Positions 11,532 through 21,065 are shown, numbered from the stretch's first letter. The stretch is DNA of 57,832 bases from Thauera sp. UBA6194 (GCA_002422685.1 DITC01000070.1:1-57832), one strand, 5' to 3'. Notes: generated by a model from the letters alone, not told the origin. Made by a program: numbers and translations.

Positions 11532-12137
11532 TCAGCCCCGCAGCAGACGATACAGCGACATCAGGATCCCCGCCGTCGCGCCCCAGATGAAGTAGCCCTC
11601 ATAGGGCATTGCGTGAAATTGCCGCAGGCGCCCCTCATGCATGATGCTGTGCTCTTCGTGATTGGACGGATCGAGAAAATGCGCCAGCGGCACCTCGAAG
11701 GCCTCGGCCACCTCGAAAGCGTCGAGCGTGAGATCGAAGGGCGGCGTCACCACCCCCACCACCGGCGTCACCCGAAAGCCGGTGCCGGTGAAGTAGTCGG
11801 GCAAGGTCCCGATGAGCTCGATGTGGCGGCGATGCAGGCCGATCTCCTCTTCCGTCTCGCGCAGCGCGGTGTCGATCGGCGAGGTGTCGGCAGTCTCCAC
11901 ACGTCCGCCGGGAAAGCTGATCTGGCCGGGGTGGTGGTGGAGGTGGTCGGTGCGCTTGGTGAAGAGGATGGAGGGGGCTTCGTCGCGCACGACGAGGGGG
12001 ACAAGGACGGCGGCGGGCATGGGCCGACGCACCGCAGCAAGCTCGGCCCAATCGCCATTGGGTGCAGCCTCGGGCATCGACGCCGCCAGGCGCTCGCGCA
12101 GGGTGACAATTTCGCATGCAGGTGGGGAATACGACAC
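11532..12137 (-). CDS. Nudix hydrolase, CoA pyrophosphatase type
   Basis: A 201-residue Nudix protein expected to split coenzyme A or acyl-CoA into phosphopantetheine and 3',5'-ADP. The Nudix box is intact: GGRVETADTSPIDTALRETE followed by EEIGL, and the preceding HHHPGQISFPGGR is the CoA-specific UPF0035 signature. The GTG at 12137 was chosen because it has a near-perfect Shine-Dalgarno (gaggagg, six bases upstream); a longer frame to 12218 lacks one. It is cytoplasmic. It could be named NudL-like. Confidence 0.9.
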   Translation of the reverse strand: MSYSPPACEIVTLRERLAASMPEAAPNGDWAELAAVRRPMPAAVLVPLVVRDEAPSILFTKRTDHLHHHPGQISFPGGRVETADTSPIDTALRETEEEIGLHRRHIELIGTLPDYFTGTGFRVTPVVGVVTPPFDLTLDAFEVAEAFEVPLAHFLDPSNHEEHSIMHEGRLRQFHAMPYEGYFIWGATAGILMSLYRLLRG

Positions 12138-12342
12138 GGCAAGCCTCCTCGGGGGGCTGTTATAAGACAACAAAGCCCATCCCCGAGACAAGTGCGCGCA
12201 CACCGCGTTCCAAGACACGCACCGCAGCCTCGCTCACGCACACGAAGCGCCCATCGCGGCAAATGGTCCGTTCATCCGCTACCGATGGATCACCGCCTCC
12301 CGGATGGCGACACTACCAACAGCACATTCAGGCTTGGCGTCG

Positions 12343-12828
12343 ATGAACAGCAAACACAACAAGGGTTTTACCCTGATCGAGATGATGGTGACGGTCGCCG
12401 TGCTGGCGATCATCCTCGGCATTGGCGTGCCATCGTTTCAGGGGCTCATCGAGCGCAACCGCGTCAGTACCGCGACGGACAGATTGTTGGCTACTCTGGC
12501 CTCAGCCAGAAGTGAAGCTATCAGACTAGGACAAGCCGTGAATGTCTTACGCCTCGGCGACACTTGGCAAAATGGCTGGGAAGTAACAACTGGTGCATCG
12601 ACAATTCGGCGGGAGTCGGGCGTGAGCCCAAGCATAAAAATCATCGATCAAAACATCGGAAATGCGATTAGTTTCGCTGCAAACGGGAACGTTCCAACGC
12701 TATCCGGACGTTCCGCTGTCTTCACAATATGCGCCACCAACTCAACCGCGCGAAGACGCCAAATCTCAATCAATGAAAGAGGGCATCTTTCAACTCGACA
12801 GAACGATGAAACTGGCTGTGGAGACTGA
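12343..12828 (+). CDS. fimT: Type IV pilus minor pilin, FimT/GspH family
   Basis: A 161-residue prepilin. It has the class III leader and cleavage motif (NKG before FTLIEMMVTVAVLAI) and Glu5 of the mature protein, followed by a GspH-like head (RLLATLASARSEAIRLG). Minor pilins prime type IV pilus assembly at the inner membrane. The ATG at 12343 gives the correct short leader (MNSKHNKG). It is the first gene of the pilin operon, separated by one base from pilV. Base composition falls sharply from here on compared with the flanks. Confidence 0.92.
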   Translation: MNSKHNKGFTLIEMMVTVAVLAIILGIGVPSFQGLIERNRVSTATDRLLATLASARSEAIRLGQAVNVLRLGDTWQNGWEVTTGASTIRRESGVSPSIKIIDQNIGNAISFAANGNVPTLSGRSAVFTICATNSTARRRQISINERGHLSTRQNDETGCGD

Positions 12829-12829
12829 A

Positions 12830-13297
12830 ATGAGCATTGATCACCACAAAGCGCAATCGGCGAAGAGATACGCACGTGACAACTGCAACGGCACAAGCCT
12901 GATAGAAGCGCTTGTGGCGATCGTAGTCCTTTCACTTGGACTGCTGGGCCTCGCTGGCCTACAGTTAAACGCCCTAAAGCTTTCACACGGCGCGCATCTC
13001 AGGGCACAGGCAGCTCAACTCGCATACGATGTGCTCGACAGAATGCGTGCAGATCGCGATGACGCGCGTGCAGGAAAATACAACCTCTCACTCGAATCAG
13101 ACGCACCGACCGGCGTGTCGCTTGCCGATACCCAAGTCGCTCAGTGGCTGAACACTGTCGCAGAAGTCCTGCCATCCGGTGACGCCTCAATCAACCTTCC
13201 TCTGAACTCCCAAACAGTATCTGTTTTGATCATTTGGGACGAAACACGCTCGGGCGGCAGCCAAGATGCAACGTACAGGCTAGACACACAACTATGA
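12830..13297 (+). CDS. pilV: Type IV pilus minor pilin PilV
   Basis: A 155-residue prepilin-like protein with leader ending in NG, then TSLIEALVAIVVLSLGLLGLAGLQ, the signature helix of PilV (Glu5 present). The ATG at 12830 lies one base after the fimT stop. The stop overlaps the pilW start (ATGA). The leader is longer than usual (about 30 residues before the G/T cut), which is common in PilV. It is expected to be part of the PilV-W-X-Y1 tip complex. Confidence 0.9.
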   Translation: MSIDHHKAQSAKRYARDNCNGTSLIEALVAIVVLSLGLLGLAGLQLNALKLSHGAHLRAQAAQLAYDVLDRMRADRDDARAGKYNLSLESDAPTGVSLADTQVAQWLNTVAEVLPSGDASINLPLNSQTVSVLIIWDETRSGGSQDATYRLDTQL

Positions 13298-14427
13298 AAA
13301 CGACCCGCCGCTCAAGGAAATTCAAACACCGCCAACATGGCCTTTCTCTTGTCGAGCTAATGATTGGCCTTACCATAGGGCTAGTTATCGTTGGCGCCAC
13401 GTCTGCTCTATTTCTAGACGTGTCAAGAAACTATCGAATGAACAGTTCCATCGCGCGAATGCAGGAAAACGCCCGCTTTTCATTCGACAAAATAGGCCGA
13501 TCCTCCAGAAGCGCAGGATATTTCGGATGCGCCAACCAAAGTATAAACAACGTTGAAAATACACTACTTGACAAGTCCTCATATCTTTACAATTTCACAA
13601 CACCCATTCAAGGCTTCGAAGGCTCTTCAGACAGTTGGACGCCCGTACTCGACAACTCGTTTTCTACCATGAAAGCGTATGACGAATTCTCGCCTACTAG
13701 CAATATCGAAACGCTGCTATCAATTCAGCCGCTTCCCGGAACCGATGTACTGACTCTCCGCGGCTTACCCGACGAAAACGCGAGTCCGATCGTCAAAACG
13801 CAACCTAATGGGGCAAATTTGACCGTCACGGACACAACGGCAGTTGCTCCAGGCGATATCGTCATGATCGTGAAATGCAACCCGAAACCACTAGCTGCTA
13901 TTTTTCAAGTTACAGGCGTTCAACCCGACAACAACCAAAACGGATTTACGGTCATATTACATCAAAAAAACCAGCCAGACATGGTACCGGGCAACGACGA
14001 TCAGAAGATCGACAGCAGCCTCGTCGGTGGCGAATTAATGCAAATCGAGACAAGCACCTATTTTATCGGAAACAATCCGTACACAAATCGCCCAGGTTTG
14101 TTTTTCTGGAATGGAAAAGGTCCGGCCATTCAAATCGCGTCAAATGTAGAGAACATGCAGATACTGTATGGCGTCGACGACGGATTGGCCTTAGGGCGCC
14201 GAGCGGGCGATCGAATCGTGGATCGCTACTTGCCCGCGAACCTTGCCTCGTCTGACTGGACACAAATCAGGTCCATACAGATAGAAATAACCTTGATTAG
14301 CGAAGACAACAATCTCGCAACGGCAGAAACGAAGGATACCGACAATGACGGAGTTCCCGATGTAAACGACGGGCATCTTCGGTATGTGGCGTCAAGCACT
14401 TTCGCACTTCGAAACCGCCTCCCTTAA
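13294..14427 (+). CDS. pilW: Type IV pilus minor pilin PilW
   Basis: A 377-residue minor pilin, the usual PilW size. The N-terminus has a basic leader and QHG before LSLVELMIGLTIGLVIVG (Glu5 present), followed by SRNYRMNSSIARMQENARFS, the conserved PilW helix. A C-terminal DTDNDGVPDVNDG run looks like a calcium-binding loop. It overlaps pilV by 4 bases. The region is strikingly AT-rich: bases 13561-13620 contain 23 G+C out of 60. Confidence 0.9.
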   Translation: MKTTRRSRKFKHRQHGLSLVELMIGLTIGLVIVGATSALFLDVSRNYRMNSSIARMQENARFSFDKIGRSSRSAGYFGCANQSINNVENTLLDKSSYLYNFTTPIQGFEGSSDSWTPVLDNSFSTMKAYDEFSPTSNIETLLSIQPLPGTDVLTLRGLPDENASPIVKTQPNGANLTVTDTTAVAPGDIVMIVKCNPKPLAAIFQVTGVQPDNNQNGFTVILHQKNQPDMVPGNDDQKIDSSLVGGELMQIETSTYFIGNNPYTNRPGLFFWNGKGPAIQIASNVENMQILYGVDDGLALGRRAGDRIVDRYLPANLASSDWTQIRSIQIEITLISEDNNLATAETKDTDNDGVPDVNDGHLRYVASSTFALRNRLP

Positions 14428-14443
14428 TTGCGCAGAGTAAAAA

Positions 14444-14977
14444 ATGTTGAAACCCAGTCATTCTTATAAACCCAGAAAGGCAAAGGGAATAGCCTTGGTA
14501 ATCGGCTTAATATTTCTTGTCTTACTCACACTGATGGCGACAACGGGAATTACAGTATCTACACAACAAGAGCGCACATCAGGCAATTCAAGGGACTACA
14601 TAGCAACTCTTGATGCCGCGGAGGCAGGCCTCCGCGGCTGCGAACTGCTTTTACAAGGCGCCTCGGTCCCACCGATACAAAACACCGCAGGACTTTATGA
14701 TTTCGTCTTGCGCGATGCGAGCGAGGACGAACTCTGGGCAACAATCGAGTGGTCATCGGACGATGCCGTTGAGGTCGTGGATAGCGAGAATGCGAGCTGG
14801 CCCAAGGAGCCGCCTCGCTGCTTCATTGAAGCATATGGTTTGGTGTCGAGTGTTGCCGGGGGAAGTATCGCCGCCGGCCGAGCTCTTGAAGAGTCTGGCA
14901 TGTACCGAGTCACCGCAAGAGCTTTGGGGAGGTTTGATGGCACCACTGTAATTCTGCAGAGCACCTACGTGCGCTGA
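14444..14977 (+). CDS. pilX: Type IV pilus assembly protein PilX
   Basis: A 177-residue PilX-type minor pilin: basic leader, then GIALVIGLIFLVLLTLMATT, then STQQERTSGNSRDYIATLDAAEAGLRGCE, which is the diagnostic PilX helix. The Glu5 typical of pilins is absent, as is normal for PilX. Sixteen bases follow pilW and 36 bases precede pilY1. It is probably a linker between PilW/PilV and the PilY1 adhesin. Confidence 0.9.
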   Translation: MLKPSHSYKPRKAKGIALVIGLIFLVLLTLMATTGITVSTQQERTSGNSRDYIATLDAAEAGLRGCELLLQGASVPPIQNTAGLYDFVLRDASEDELWATIEWSSDDAVEVVDSENASWPKEPPRCFIEAYGLVSSVAGGSIAAGRALEESGMYRVTARALGRFDGTTVILQSTYVR

Positions 14978-15013
14978 AATGAATTAGTAAAATCGAATAA
15001 AGGATGCGACACC

Positions 15014-18000
15014 ATGTTTTCCTATGAAAAGCGCACCGCCCGCCCACCTTTGGCTGTAGCGTTCATATTTACAGCTGCATGGGGATTCAGTGCGCACGCC
15101 CTGGATCTCGCCCAGACCCCGCTTTTCATTCCCACGCCGCTCGACCCCAACCTGGTCGTCACCCTTGACGATTCAGGCAGCATGGCTTGGGCGTATGTAC
15201 CGGACAATATCTCGGGCGGCTCTTCCACACGCCGTTTCAAGTCTTCCGCGTTCAACCCACTTTATTACAATCCGCTGACCGATTATCTGCCTGCGGTAAA
15301 CGCAAGCGGTAACGCGTTGCCTCCCTGCAGCAATGCAAGCACGCCAACCACATGCATGCAGACCACCTACATTAACGGCTTCAATACATCCAAAGGTACG
15401 ATCAACCTTCTGGACAGATATTTTCCAACTGTCTCTTATACTCCGTCCTCTACCTCGCAGACGACAGCGATAAATATTGCAGACGATTTTACAGACGATG
15501 CAGATCGAGGCGATGGCGTTGCAGCGTACTACTACGAATACTCTGGCGCAGATGGGTGCACGACATCCGATGACGCGTGCTACCAGAGAGTTTACGCAAG
15601 TGAAGACGAATATCTTAATTTCGCAAATTGGTACGCCTTTTATCGTACCCGTAACCTGATGACCGTCACGGGTGCATCACGTGCCTTCTCCGGCCTGAGC
15701 GACAACATCCGCATCGCTTGGCAAGCCCTCAATACCTGCAACTCACTGGGTACGTCTTGCACCACCGCGAGCGGTACGGCAAACAACGGAATTCAAAAAT
15801 TCACGAGCGACCATCGGAGCAATTTCTTCAGCTGGCTCTCGAGGCTCCCCGCGAACAGCGGAACCCCTCTGCGCAGTGCCTTTGGTCGCGCAGGCACCTA
15901 CTACACGACCAGTGGCGTCAATAGCCCTTACGCCGAAAACCCTGGCATCGACGAAGGCACCGAGTACAGCTGCCGTCCCAACTTCCACATCGCCATGACC
16001 GACGGGATCTGGAACGGCAGCTTCAGCACCACCATCGACGACGACGAAGAAAGCAACACACTACCTGATGGAAAGAGCTACGACCCTAATGATGCCCTCA
16101 GCCGGATATTCAAGAGCAGCAGTTCAGGTAACGTCGCAGACATTGCATTCCATTTCTGGGCGAACGACCTCCGCGGCAACCTGGACAACGATCTCCCACC
16201 GTACATGCCATACAAGGGTGACGATACCGCGAACGAACAGTACTGGAACCCAAGGAACGACCCGGCCACGTGGCAGCACATGGTCAATTTCACAGTCGGG
16301 CTCGGACTGACGGGATCGCTTGGCTCCGACTGGCAGGGTGACACGTTTGCCGGCAGCTTCATCGAGAATCTCAAGACTGGAAACGAGAGTTGGCCTACGA
16401 CCGGCTCGAACGTCACGCCGGGCAACGTTTACGATCTCTGGCATGCAGCCATCAACAGCCGAGGGCAATTTTTCAGTGCGGACGACCCTCGGGGCCTTGC
16501 CGACGCGTTCGAGAAAGCGCTCAACCGCGTCATGGAGAAGAGCAGTTCCGCTGCAGCACTGGCTGCAAACTCCACGCGACTGGGAACTGGCACCGCCGTG
16601 TTCCAGGCGCGCTTCGACAGCTCGAGCTGGTCGGGCGATCTGTTCGCCATTCCGCTCAACCCGGACGGCAGCACCGCCACGACTGCGTGGAACGCCGCAG
16701 CAAAGATTCCCGCCCACACTGATCGGCACATCTTCACGTGGGATCCGGATTCGGGAGGCACCACGTTCTCCGAGGCAGGCTTGAGTGCTACACAAGAGAG
16801 CACGCTGCTTGATGGCCTGCCGGTCGACCAGCTGGATGAGTTGCTTGCCTACCTGCGTGGCGACGACGACAACGAACAACCCGACGGGCTTGGGTTCCGC
16901 AAGCGCGTCAGGGCAATATCGGTAAGCGACTCGAACGTCACAGGCCCCTCCCCACTCGGTGACATCATCAACTCCGACCCGGCATTCGTCGCGGCCGAAA
17001 ACTTTGGCTATAACAGCCTCCCGGAAGGGATCGACATCGTCAACGACAATACGGACACCCCGTACGACGTATTTCGCACCGGCAAGAACACACGCCCCCG
17101 TGTGGTCTACGTAGGGGCCAACGACGGCATGCTGCACGCCTTCCATGCAGGTGTTTCGAATTCGAACGACCCCGCGCAGCTCATCGGTTCGGGGGTGGAG
17201 CTTTTTGCCTACATCCCGAATGCGGTCATCACCAACCTCGCTGAGCTGTCGGATGCGGACTACGCGCACCGATACTTCGTTGACGGGTCCCCCTTCGCCG
17301 GCGACGCGTTTGTCGATGGCGCCTGGAAAACCATGCTTGTCGGCAGCCTCGGGGCGGGCGGAAAAGCGGTCTATGCGCTCGACGTCACGAGCCCGCAGTC
17401 CTTCACCGCGACAAACGTTCACTGGGAGTTCCAGCATGACGAGCTTGGCAACTCGATGGGCAAACCGGCCATCGCCAGGCTAGCCAATGGCAAATGGGTT
17501 GCAGTGTTTGGTAACGGACCAAACAGCACGAGCGGAACGGCCAAACTGTTCATGGTCGACCTTTCCAAGAAGGGTGATGCAGCGTGGGTTGAAGGAACGG
17601 ACTTCTGGGTCATTGATACGAGCAACGACACAGGAAATGGTCTCTCTGAGCCGACGCTGTATGACACGGACGGTGATCGCATCATCGACTACATATACGC
17701 GGGAGATCTTCGCGGCAATGTCTGGAAATTCGATGTCACCGCCGCCAATCAGGCGAACGATGGAAGCTACGGCACTGCGGACAATCTCTTCGCAGCCGGC
17801 ACCACTCAGCCGATAACCTCACCCATCGAAATCGGGGCGCCCCCACCACGTCAGAACGGGGTGATGCTTTATTTCGGCACTGGGCGTTTTTACGGCAGCG
17901 AAGACAACCTCGCAACAGAAAATGCCAGGCTCCAGTCCTTCTATGGTATCCACGACAATTTTGCCAACAACATACGCTCGGCGCTGACGCGCTCTAATCT

Positions 18001-18535
18001 TGTGGCGCAGACAATCGACTATGAGGGGCCAGACACAACCGCCAACCACGACGACAACCAGATCAGGCTGATAAGCCAGAATACCTTCAGCTACAACAAC
18101 CGGAGCGGCTGGTATCTCGATCTGAGATACAACAACGTGAGCACTGGCGAGCGCGTTGTCAGCGCACCATTGCTGCGATATGGCAGGGTGATTTTCACAA
18201 CGCTGATTCCCTCGACCGACCCCTGCGATTTCGGTGGTGACGGCTGGCTCATGGAGCTTGACGCAATCAGCGGCGCACGTCTCACGTACAGCGTCTTCGA
18301 CCTGTATCGCGACAGACTCTTCAACGACAACGACATGGTTTCGCACAATGGAAATCCGACACCGGTATCGGGCGTCAAGTCCAAGGTCGGCATCATCAAG
18401 ACCCCCGCCGTGATCTCGGCCGGCGAAATCGAGTACAAGGTAATGAGCGGCACCACGGGCGAAATTCAGGTCGTCTCCGAAAAAGGCGGCAACATGACCG
18501 GCCGCACTTCATGGCGCGAGATATTCAATAAATAA
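15014..18535 (+). CDS. pilY1: Type IV pilus tip adhesin PilY1
   Basis: An 1173-residue secreted adhesin and pilus biogenesis factor. A signal peptide ends at AHA before LDLAQTP. The N-terminal half has a von Willebrand A-like region opened by VVTLDDSGSMAW (a DxSxS metal site). The C-terminal half (about 640-1140) is the PilY1 beta-propeller, with GANDGMLHAFHAG, and DTDGDRIIDYIYAGDLRG at about residue 885 as the calcium-binding loop that controls pilus retraction in Pseudomonas. It sits between pilX and the last pilin as in other PilY1 operons. Confidence 0.94.
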   Translation: MFSYEKRTARPPLAVAFIFTAAWGFSAHALDLAQTPLFIPTPLDPNLVVTLDDSGSMAWAYVPDNISGGSSTRRFKSSAFNPLYYNPLTDYLPAVNASGNALPPCSNASTPTTCMQTTYINGFNTSKGTINLLDRYFPTVSYTPSSTSQTTAINIADDFTDDADRGDGVAAYYYEYSGADGCTTSDDACYQRVYASEDEYLNFANWYAFYRTRNLMTVTGASRAFSGLSDNIRIAWQALNTCNSLGTSCTTASGTANNGIQKFTSDHRSNFFSWLSRLPANSGTPLRSAFGRAGTYYTTSGVNSPYAENPGIDEGTEYSCRPNFHIAMTDGIWNGSFSTTIDDDEESNTLPDGKSYDPNDALSRIFKSSSSGNVADIAFHFWANDLRGNLDNDLPPYMPYKGDDTANEQYWNPRNDPATWQHMVNFTVGLGLTGSLGSDWQGDTFAGSFIENLKTGNESWPTTGSNVTPGNVYDLWHAAINSRGQFFSADDPRGLADAFEKALNRVMEKSSSAAALAANSTRLGTGTAVFQARFDSSSWSGDLFAIPLNPDGSTATTAWNAAAKIPAHTDRHIFTWDPDSGGTTFSEAGLSATQESTLLDGLPVDQLDELLAYLRGDDDNEQPDGLGFRKRVRAISVSDSNVTGPSPLGDIINSDPAFVAAENFGYNSLPEGIDIVNDNTDTPYDVFRTGKNTRPRVVYVGANDGMLHAFHAGVSNSNDPAQLIGSGVELFAYIPNAVITNLAELSDADYAHRYFVDGSPFAGDAFVDGAWKTMLVGSLGAGGKAVYALDVTSPQSFTATNVHWEFQHDELGNSMGKPAIARLANGKWVAVFGNGPNSTSGTAKLFMVDLSKKGDAAWVEGTDFWVIDTSNDTGNGLSEPTLYDTDGDRIIDYIYAGDLRGNVWKFDVTAANQANDGSYGTADNLFAAGTTQPITSPIEIGAPPPRQNGVMLYFGTGRFYGSEDNLATENARLQSFYGIHDNFANNIRSALTRSNLVAQTIDYEGPDTTANHDDNQIRLISQNTFSYNNRSGWYLDLRYNNVSTGERVVSAPLLRYGRVIFTTLIPSTDPCDFGGDGWLMELDAISGARLTYSVFDLYRDRLFNDNDMVSHNGNPTPVSGVKSKVGIIKTPAVISAGEIEYKVMSGTTGEIQVVSEKGGNMTGRTSWREIFNK

Positions 18536-18550
18536 CCGGGACCATCAGTC

Positions 18551-18979
18551 ATGCTCAGTGCTAGAACGCGCGGCTTCACCTTGATCGAGTTGATGATCAC
18601 AGTGGCCATTGTCGGCATCCTTGCGGCTATCGCCTATCCCAGCTACCAGCAATACGTGCTAAGGAGCGCACGAGCCGAGGCAGCGGGGTTGCTGATGGAG
18701 ATTGCAGGGGGAATGGAGCGTCATTACACCACAGTAGGGAATTACAACACTTACGCACTAACGACCACCGCATCACCAAGAACCGGCACGCAAAGATATA
18801 CCATTAGCATCTGCGAGATCTCTGGCCAAGCTTTCACACTGAAGGCAACACCGACAGGCGCGCAAGCCGCCGACACGCAGTGCGGCGCGGTTGGATTAGC
18901 AAGCACTGGCCAGAAATATGCCTTGCTTGGTGATGCTTGTGTGAATGCGAATACGGCGGCGGCTGCGGCCTGCTGGTAA
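18551..18979 (+). CDS. pilE: Type IV pilin, PilE type
   Basis: A 142-residue prepilin: leader MLSARTRG, cut before FTLIELMITVAIVGILAAIAYPSYQ, with Glu5. The C-terminal region has a Cys pair (QCG...ACW) of the disulfide-loop kind. PilE-like proteins at the end of fimT-pilVWXY1 operons are minor pilins in Pseudomonas and Neisseria relatives, so this need not be the main fibre subunit. It follows pilY1 by 15 bases and ends in front of a strong hairpin. Confidence 0.88.
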   Translation: MLSARTRGFTLIELMITVAIVGILAAIAYPSYQQYVLRSARAEAAGLLMEIAGGMERHYTTVGNYNTYALTTTASPRTGTQRYTISICEISGQAFTLKATPTGAQAADTQCGAVGLASTGQKYALLGDACVNANTAAAAACW

Positions 18980-18988
18980 GCACACCGG

Positions 18989-19022
18989 AGAGCTGGCGCA
19001 TGGTCTGTCCCGCGCCAGCTCT
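18989..19022 (+). terminator. Hairpin after the pilin operon
   Basis: A perfect 11-bp inverted repeat (agagctggcgc at 18989-18999, gcgccagctct at 19012-19022) stands 10 bases after pilE and 15 before the convergent protease stop. No clean T-run follows, so it may be a weak or Rho-assisted terminator, or a transcript-stabilising hairpin. Confidence 0.5.
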
Positions 19023-19036
19023 TCCTGATATATCGC

Positions 19037-19702
19037 TCAATACCGTTTCTTCAACACCAGATCCCCGCCCTCCCGGCGCATGTCCAGCCGGTTGACGAAG
19101 CTCATCCCCAGCAGCGCGACGGGCAGGCCGCTCTCATGCACGCTCGCCTCGACCCCGTGCATCACGATGCCACCGATGCTCACGCGGTCGAGCCTGACCA
19201 GCCAGGCAAGGCTCTGTCCGTTGGCGGTGTTCATCACCACCTGCTGCCCGGCGCGGTAGTCGATACCCGCGCGTTTCGCCTCGTCGGTGTTGATGGCGAC
19301 GTAGGTAGCGCCGGTGTCGACCATGAAGCGTAGCGACGCACCATTGACCATGCCCTGCGTCCAGTAGTGGCCGCGCGCATCCGGTACCAGCCTGAGCGTG
19401 GCGTTCGCGGACGGCTCCGTTCCGGTCCCAGCGATGCGCAGCGGCGCCTCGCCGATCGAGATGCGCCGCCGCTCGCCATTCACGTCCACCGTGGCTGAGG
19501 GGTTGCTGACACTGACGAGCTTCACGCCCTCGCGCGAGCGCTGTCCCACGGCGAGCGTCTGCGGCGCGCCGCCGTCGATAACCAGCACTGCCCTGCTGCC
19601 GAAGATGCCGGCCAGTTCCACCTCGGCGGCGCACGAGGCGGTCGAGACGAAGGCGAGTGCGTAGATGAGTTTTCGGGCTGGGCAGTCAAAATGCATGATC
19701 AT
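19037..19702 (-). CDS. Retropepsin-like aspartic protease family protein, exported
   Basis: A 221-residue protein with a hydrophobic N-terminal segment (LIYALAFVSTASCAAEV), so probably exported or lipid-anchored via the Cys in STASC. The catalytic motif is MVDTGATYVAIN, with the single DTG of retropepsin-type proteases (clan AA, TIGR02281-like), followed later by VALLGMSFVNRLDM, the hydrophobic-Gly flap partner. Substrate unknown. The ATG at 19702 is preferred; another ATG six bases further in is equally possible. It ends 15 bases from the pilin-operon hairpin. Confidence 0.82.
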   Translation of the reverse strand: MIMHFDCPARKLIYALAFVSTASCAAEVELAGIFGSRAVLVIDGGAPQTLAVGQRSREGVKLVSVSNPSATVDVNGERRRISIGEAPLRIAGTGTEPSANATLRLVPDARGHYWTQGMVNGASLRFMVDTGATYVAINTDEAKRAGIDYRAGQQVVMNTANGQSLAWLVRLDRVSIGGIVMHGVEASVHESGLPVALLGMSFVNRLDMRREGGDLVLKKRY

Positions 19703-19738
19703 CGTCCGGTGCGGTTTTGGCCCGAATGGTGACACGAT

Positions 19739-20725
19739 TCATAGCAGTCCGGACAAGGGTGCGCTTGCTACCGAGGAATCGATCACGCGACTGCCGCGTT
19801 GCCTTTTCGATGCTTCACGGCGCCCAACCAGCCGCATGCCGCGTTCGAGGAGAAAGAGGATTCGGCGCCTACCCCCCACCACATGCCGCCGCGCCCGATA
19901 AAACCCCAGAATCCGCCGCACATACTCCTCCGTCTCCGCAAACGGTGGCACGCCGTTGTAGCGGTCCACCGCCCCCTCCCCCGCGTTGTACGCGCCCGCC
20001 ACGCGCGCGATGTCGCCGTCGTAGCGGGCGATCAACCACTTGAGGTAGGCCAGGCCGCCGCGCACGTTCTGCTCGGGGTCGAAGGGGTCGCGCACGCCGA
20101 AACGCTCGGCGGTGTCGGGGATCAGTTGCATCAGGCCCATGGCGTTGCGGGGCGAGCGGGCGCTGGGGTTGAAGTTCGATTCGGCACGCACGATGGCCAG
20201 CGCCAGGCGCGGGTCGACCTTATAGCGCGGGGCGAGCTTCTGCACCAGGCGGGCGTGGCTGCGCTGGCCGGGCGGCAGCGTGGCGACGTAGTGCTCGACG
20301 ACCGCGTGCGGCGCGACGGCTTCGCGGTCGGCGGGCGGCAGCGGTGCCGAGGTGAACAGGCAGGTGGGCAGGTGGCGCTCGAGCGGGGTCGGGAGCGGCC
20401 TGCGCAAGGTAGAGAGCAGCTTGCCGGCGCGCTCGTGGCCGCGCTGGGCGGCGAGCGCGAGCAGCACGTGACCGGTGTCGCGCCCGCGGCGGGCACGCAA
20501 GGGGCCGATGTAGAGCCGGGCGAGCTGGTATTGAGCTTCGAGACTGCCGTGCGCGGCGGCGGTGCAGTAGAGCCGCGCGGCGACAAGGTTATTGCCCGCC
20601 GAGCGCGAGGCGTCGGCGCGCTCGATCACACGCACGAGCTCGGCCGGCTCGTCGGTCCAGGCCGGCACCTCGGCATGCAGCGGCGGCGCAATCGCCAGCA
20701 GGACGACGAGCGCAAGACGCCGCAT
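19739..20725 (-). CDS. Lytic transglycosylase, SLT domain
   Basis: A 328-residue periplasmic enzyme that cleaves peptidoglycan glycan strands. A signal peptide ends at LHA (MRRLALVVLLAIAPPLHA). An N-terminal helical part with one Sel1-like repeat (GSLEAQYQLARLYIG) precedes the SLT domain (about 180-300): VRAESNFNP with the catalytic Glu, AMGLMQLIPDTAERFGV, and AYNAGEGAVDRYNGVPPF. The start overlaps the stop of the yjfB-like gene by one base, implying translational coupling. The last 40 residues are basic and not conserved in the family. Confidence 0.9.
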   Translation of the reverse strand: MRRLALVVLLAIAPPLHAEVPAWTDEPAELVRVIERADASRSAGNNLVAARLYCTAAAHGSLEAQYQLARLYIGPLRARRGRDTGHVLLALAAQRGHERAGKLLSTLRRPLPTPLERHLPTCLFTSAPLPPADREAVAPHAVVEHYVATLPPGQRSHARLVQKLAPRYKVDPRLALAIVRAESNFNPSARSPRNAMGLMQLIPDTAERFGVRDPFDPEQNVRGGLAYLKWLIARYDGDIARVAGAYNAGEGAVDRYNGVPPFAETEEYVRRILGFYRARRHVVGGRRRILFLLERGMRLVGRREASKRQRGSRVIDSSVASAPLSGLL

Positions 20726-20922
20726 CAGGCCCAGGTGTCGATGTAGCCGCCGGCGGTGCCGGAAGCGACCGGCGCGGGGGGCTGGGGGATGGCCTGCAGC
20801 AGCTGCATGGCGCTTTGTTCCTGGATGTCCATGGTCTTCTTGAGCACCGAGACTGCGGCCTCGTGCTGCACTTCGGCCATGGCATTGGAGCTGGCTGCGG
20901 CGGCGATGGATGCGACGTCCAT
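20725..20922 (-). CDS. YjfB-like putative motility protein
   Basis: A 65-residue protein with the YjfB-family layout: MDVASIAAAASS at the N-terminus, a central AAVSVLKKTMDIQEQSAM, then LLQAIPQPP. This small family is linked to motility in other bacteria, without a known mechanism. It has no signal peptide. It is coupled to the downstream transglycosylase (stop and start share a base at 20725), which suggests that both act on local cell-wall opening for an appendage. Confidence 0.7.
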   Translation of the reverse strand: MDVASIAAAASSNAMAEVQHEAAVSVLKKTMDIQEQSAMQLLQAIPQPPAPVASGTAGGYIDTWA

Positions 20923-21065
20923 GACAAATCCTGGGTGCGTTGGGGATTGTGTGGGTTAACGACGCGTGGGGGGCGGACTTGAGGTTTGCGGGTGTGGCGT
21001 GCGGATCGACGGCGGCTTGCTGCGCGTGATCGAGGCGCGGATTGTCCAACAGAAAGCGCTTCGCC

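Noticed and set aside
16124..17437. Minus-strand open frame opposite pilY1
   Set aside because: Shadow of a certain gene, with no start site or domain.
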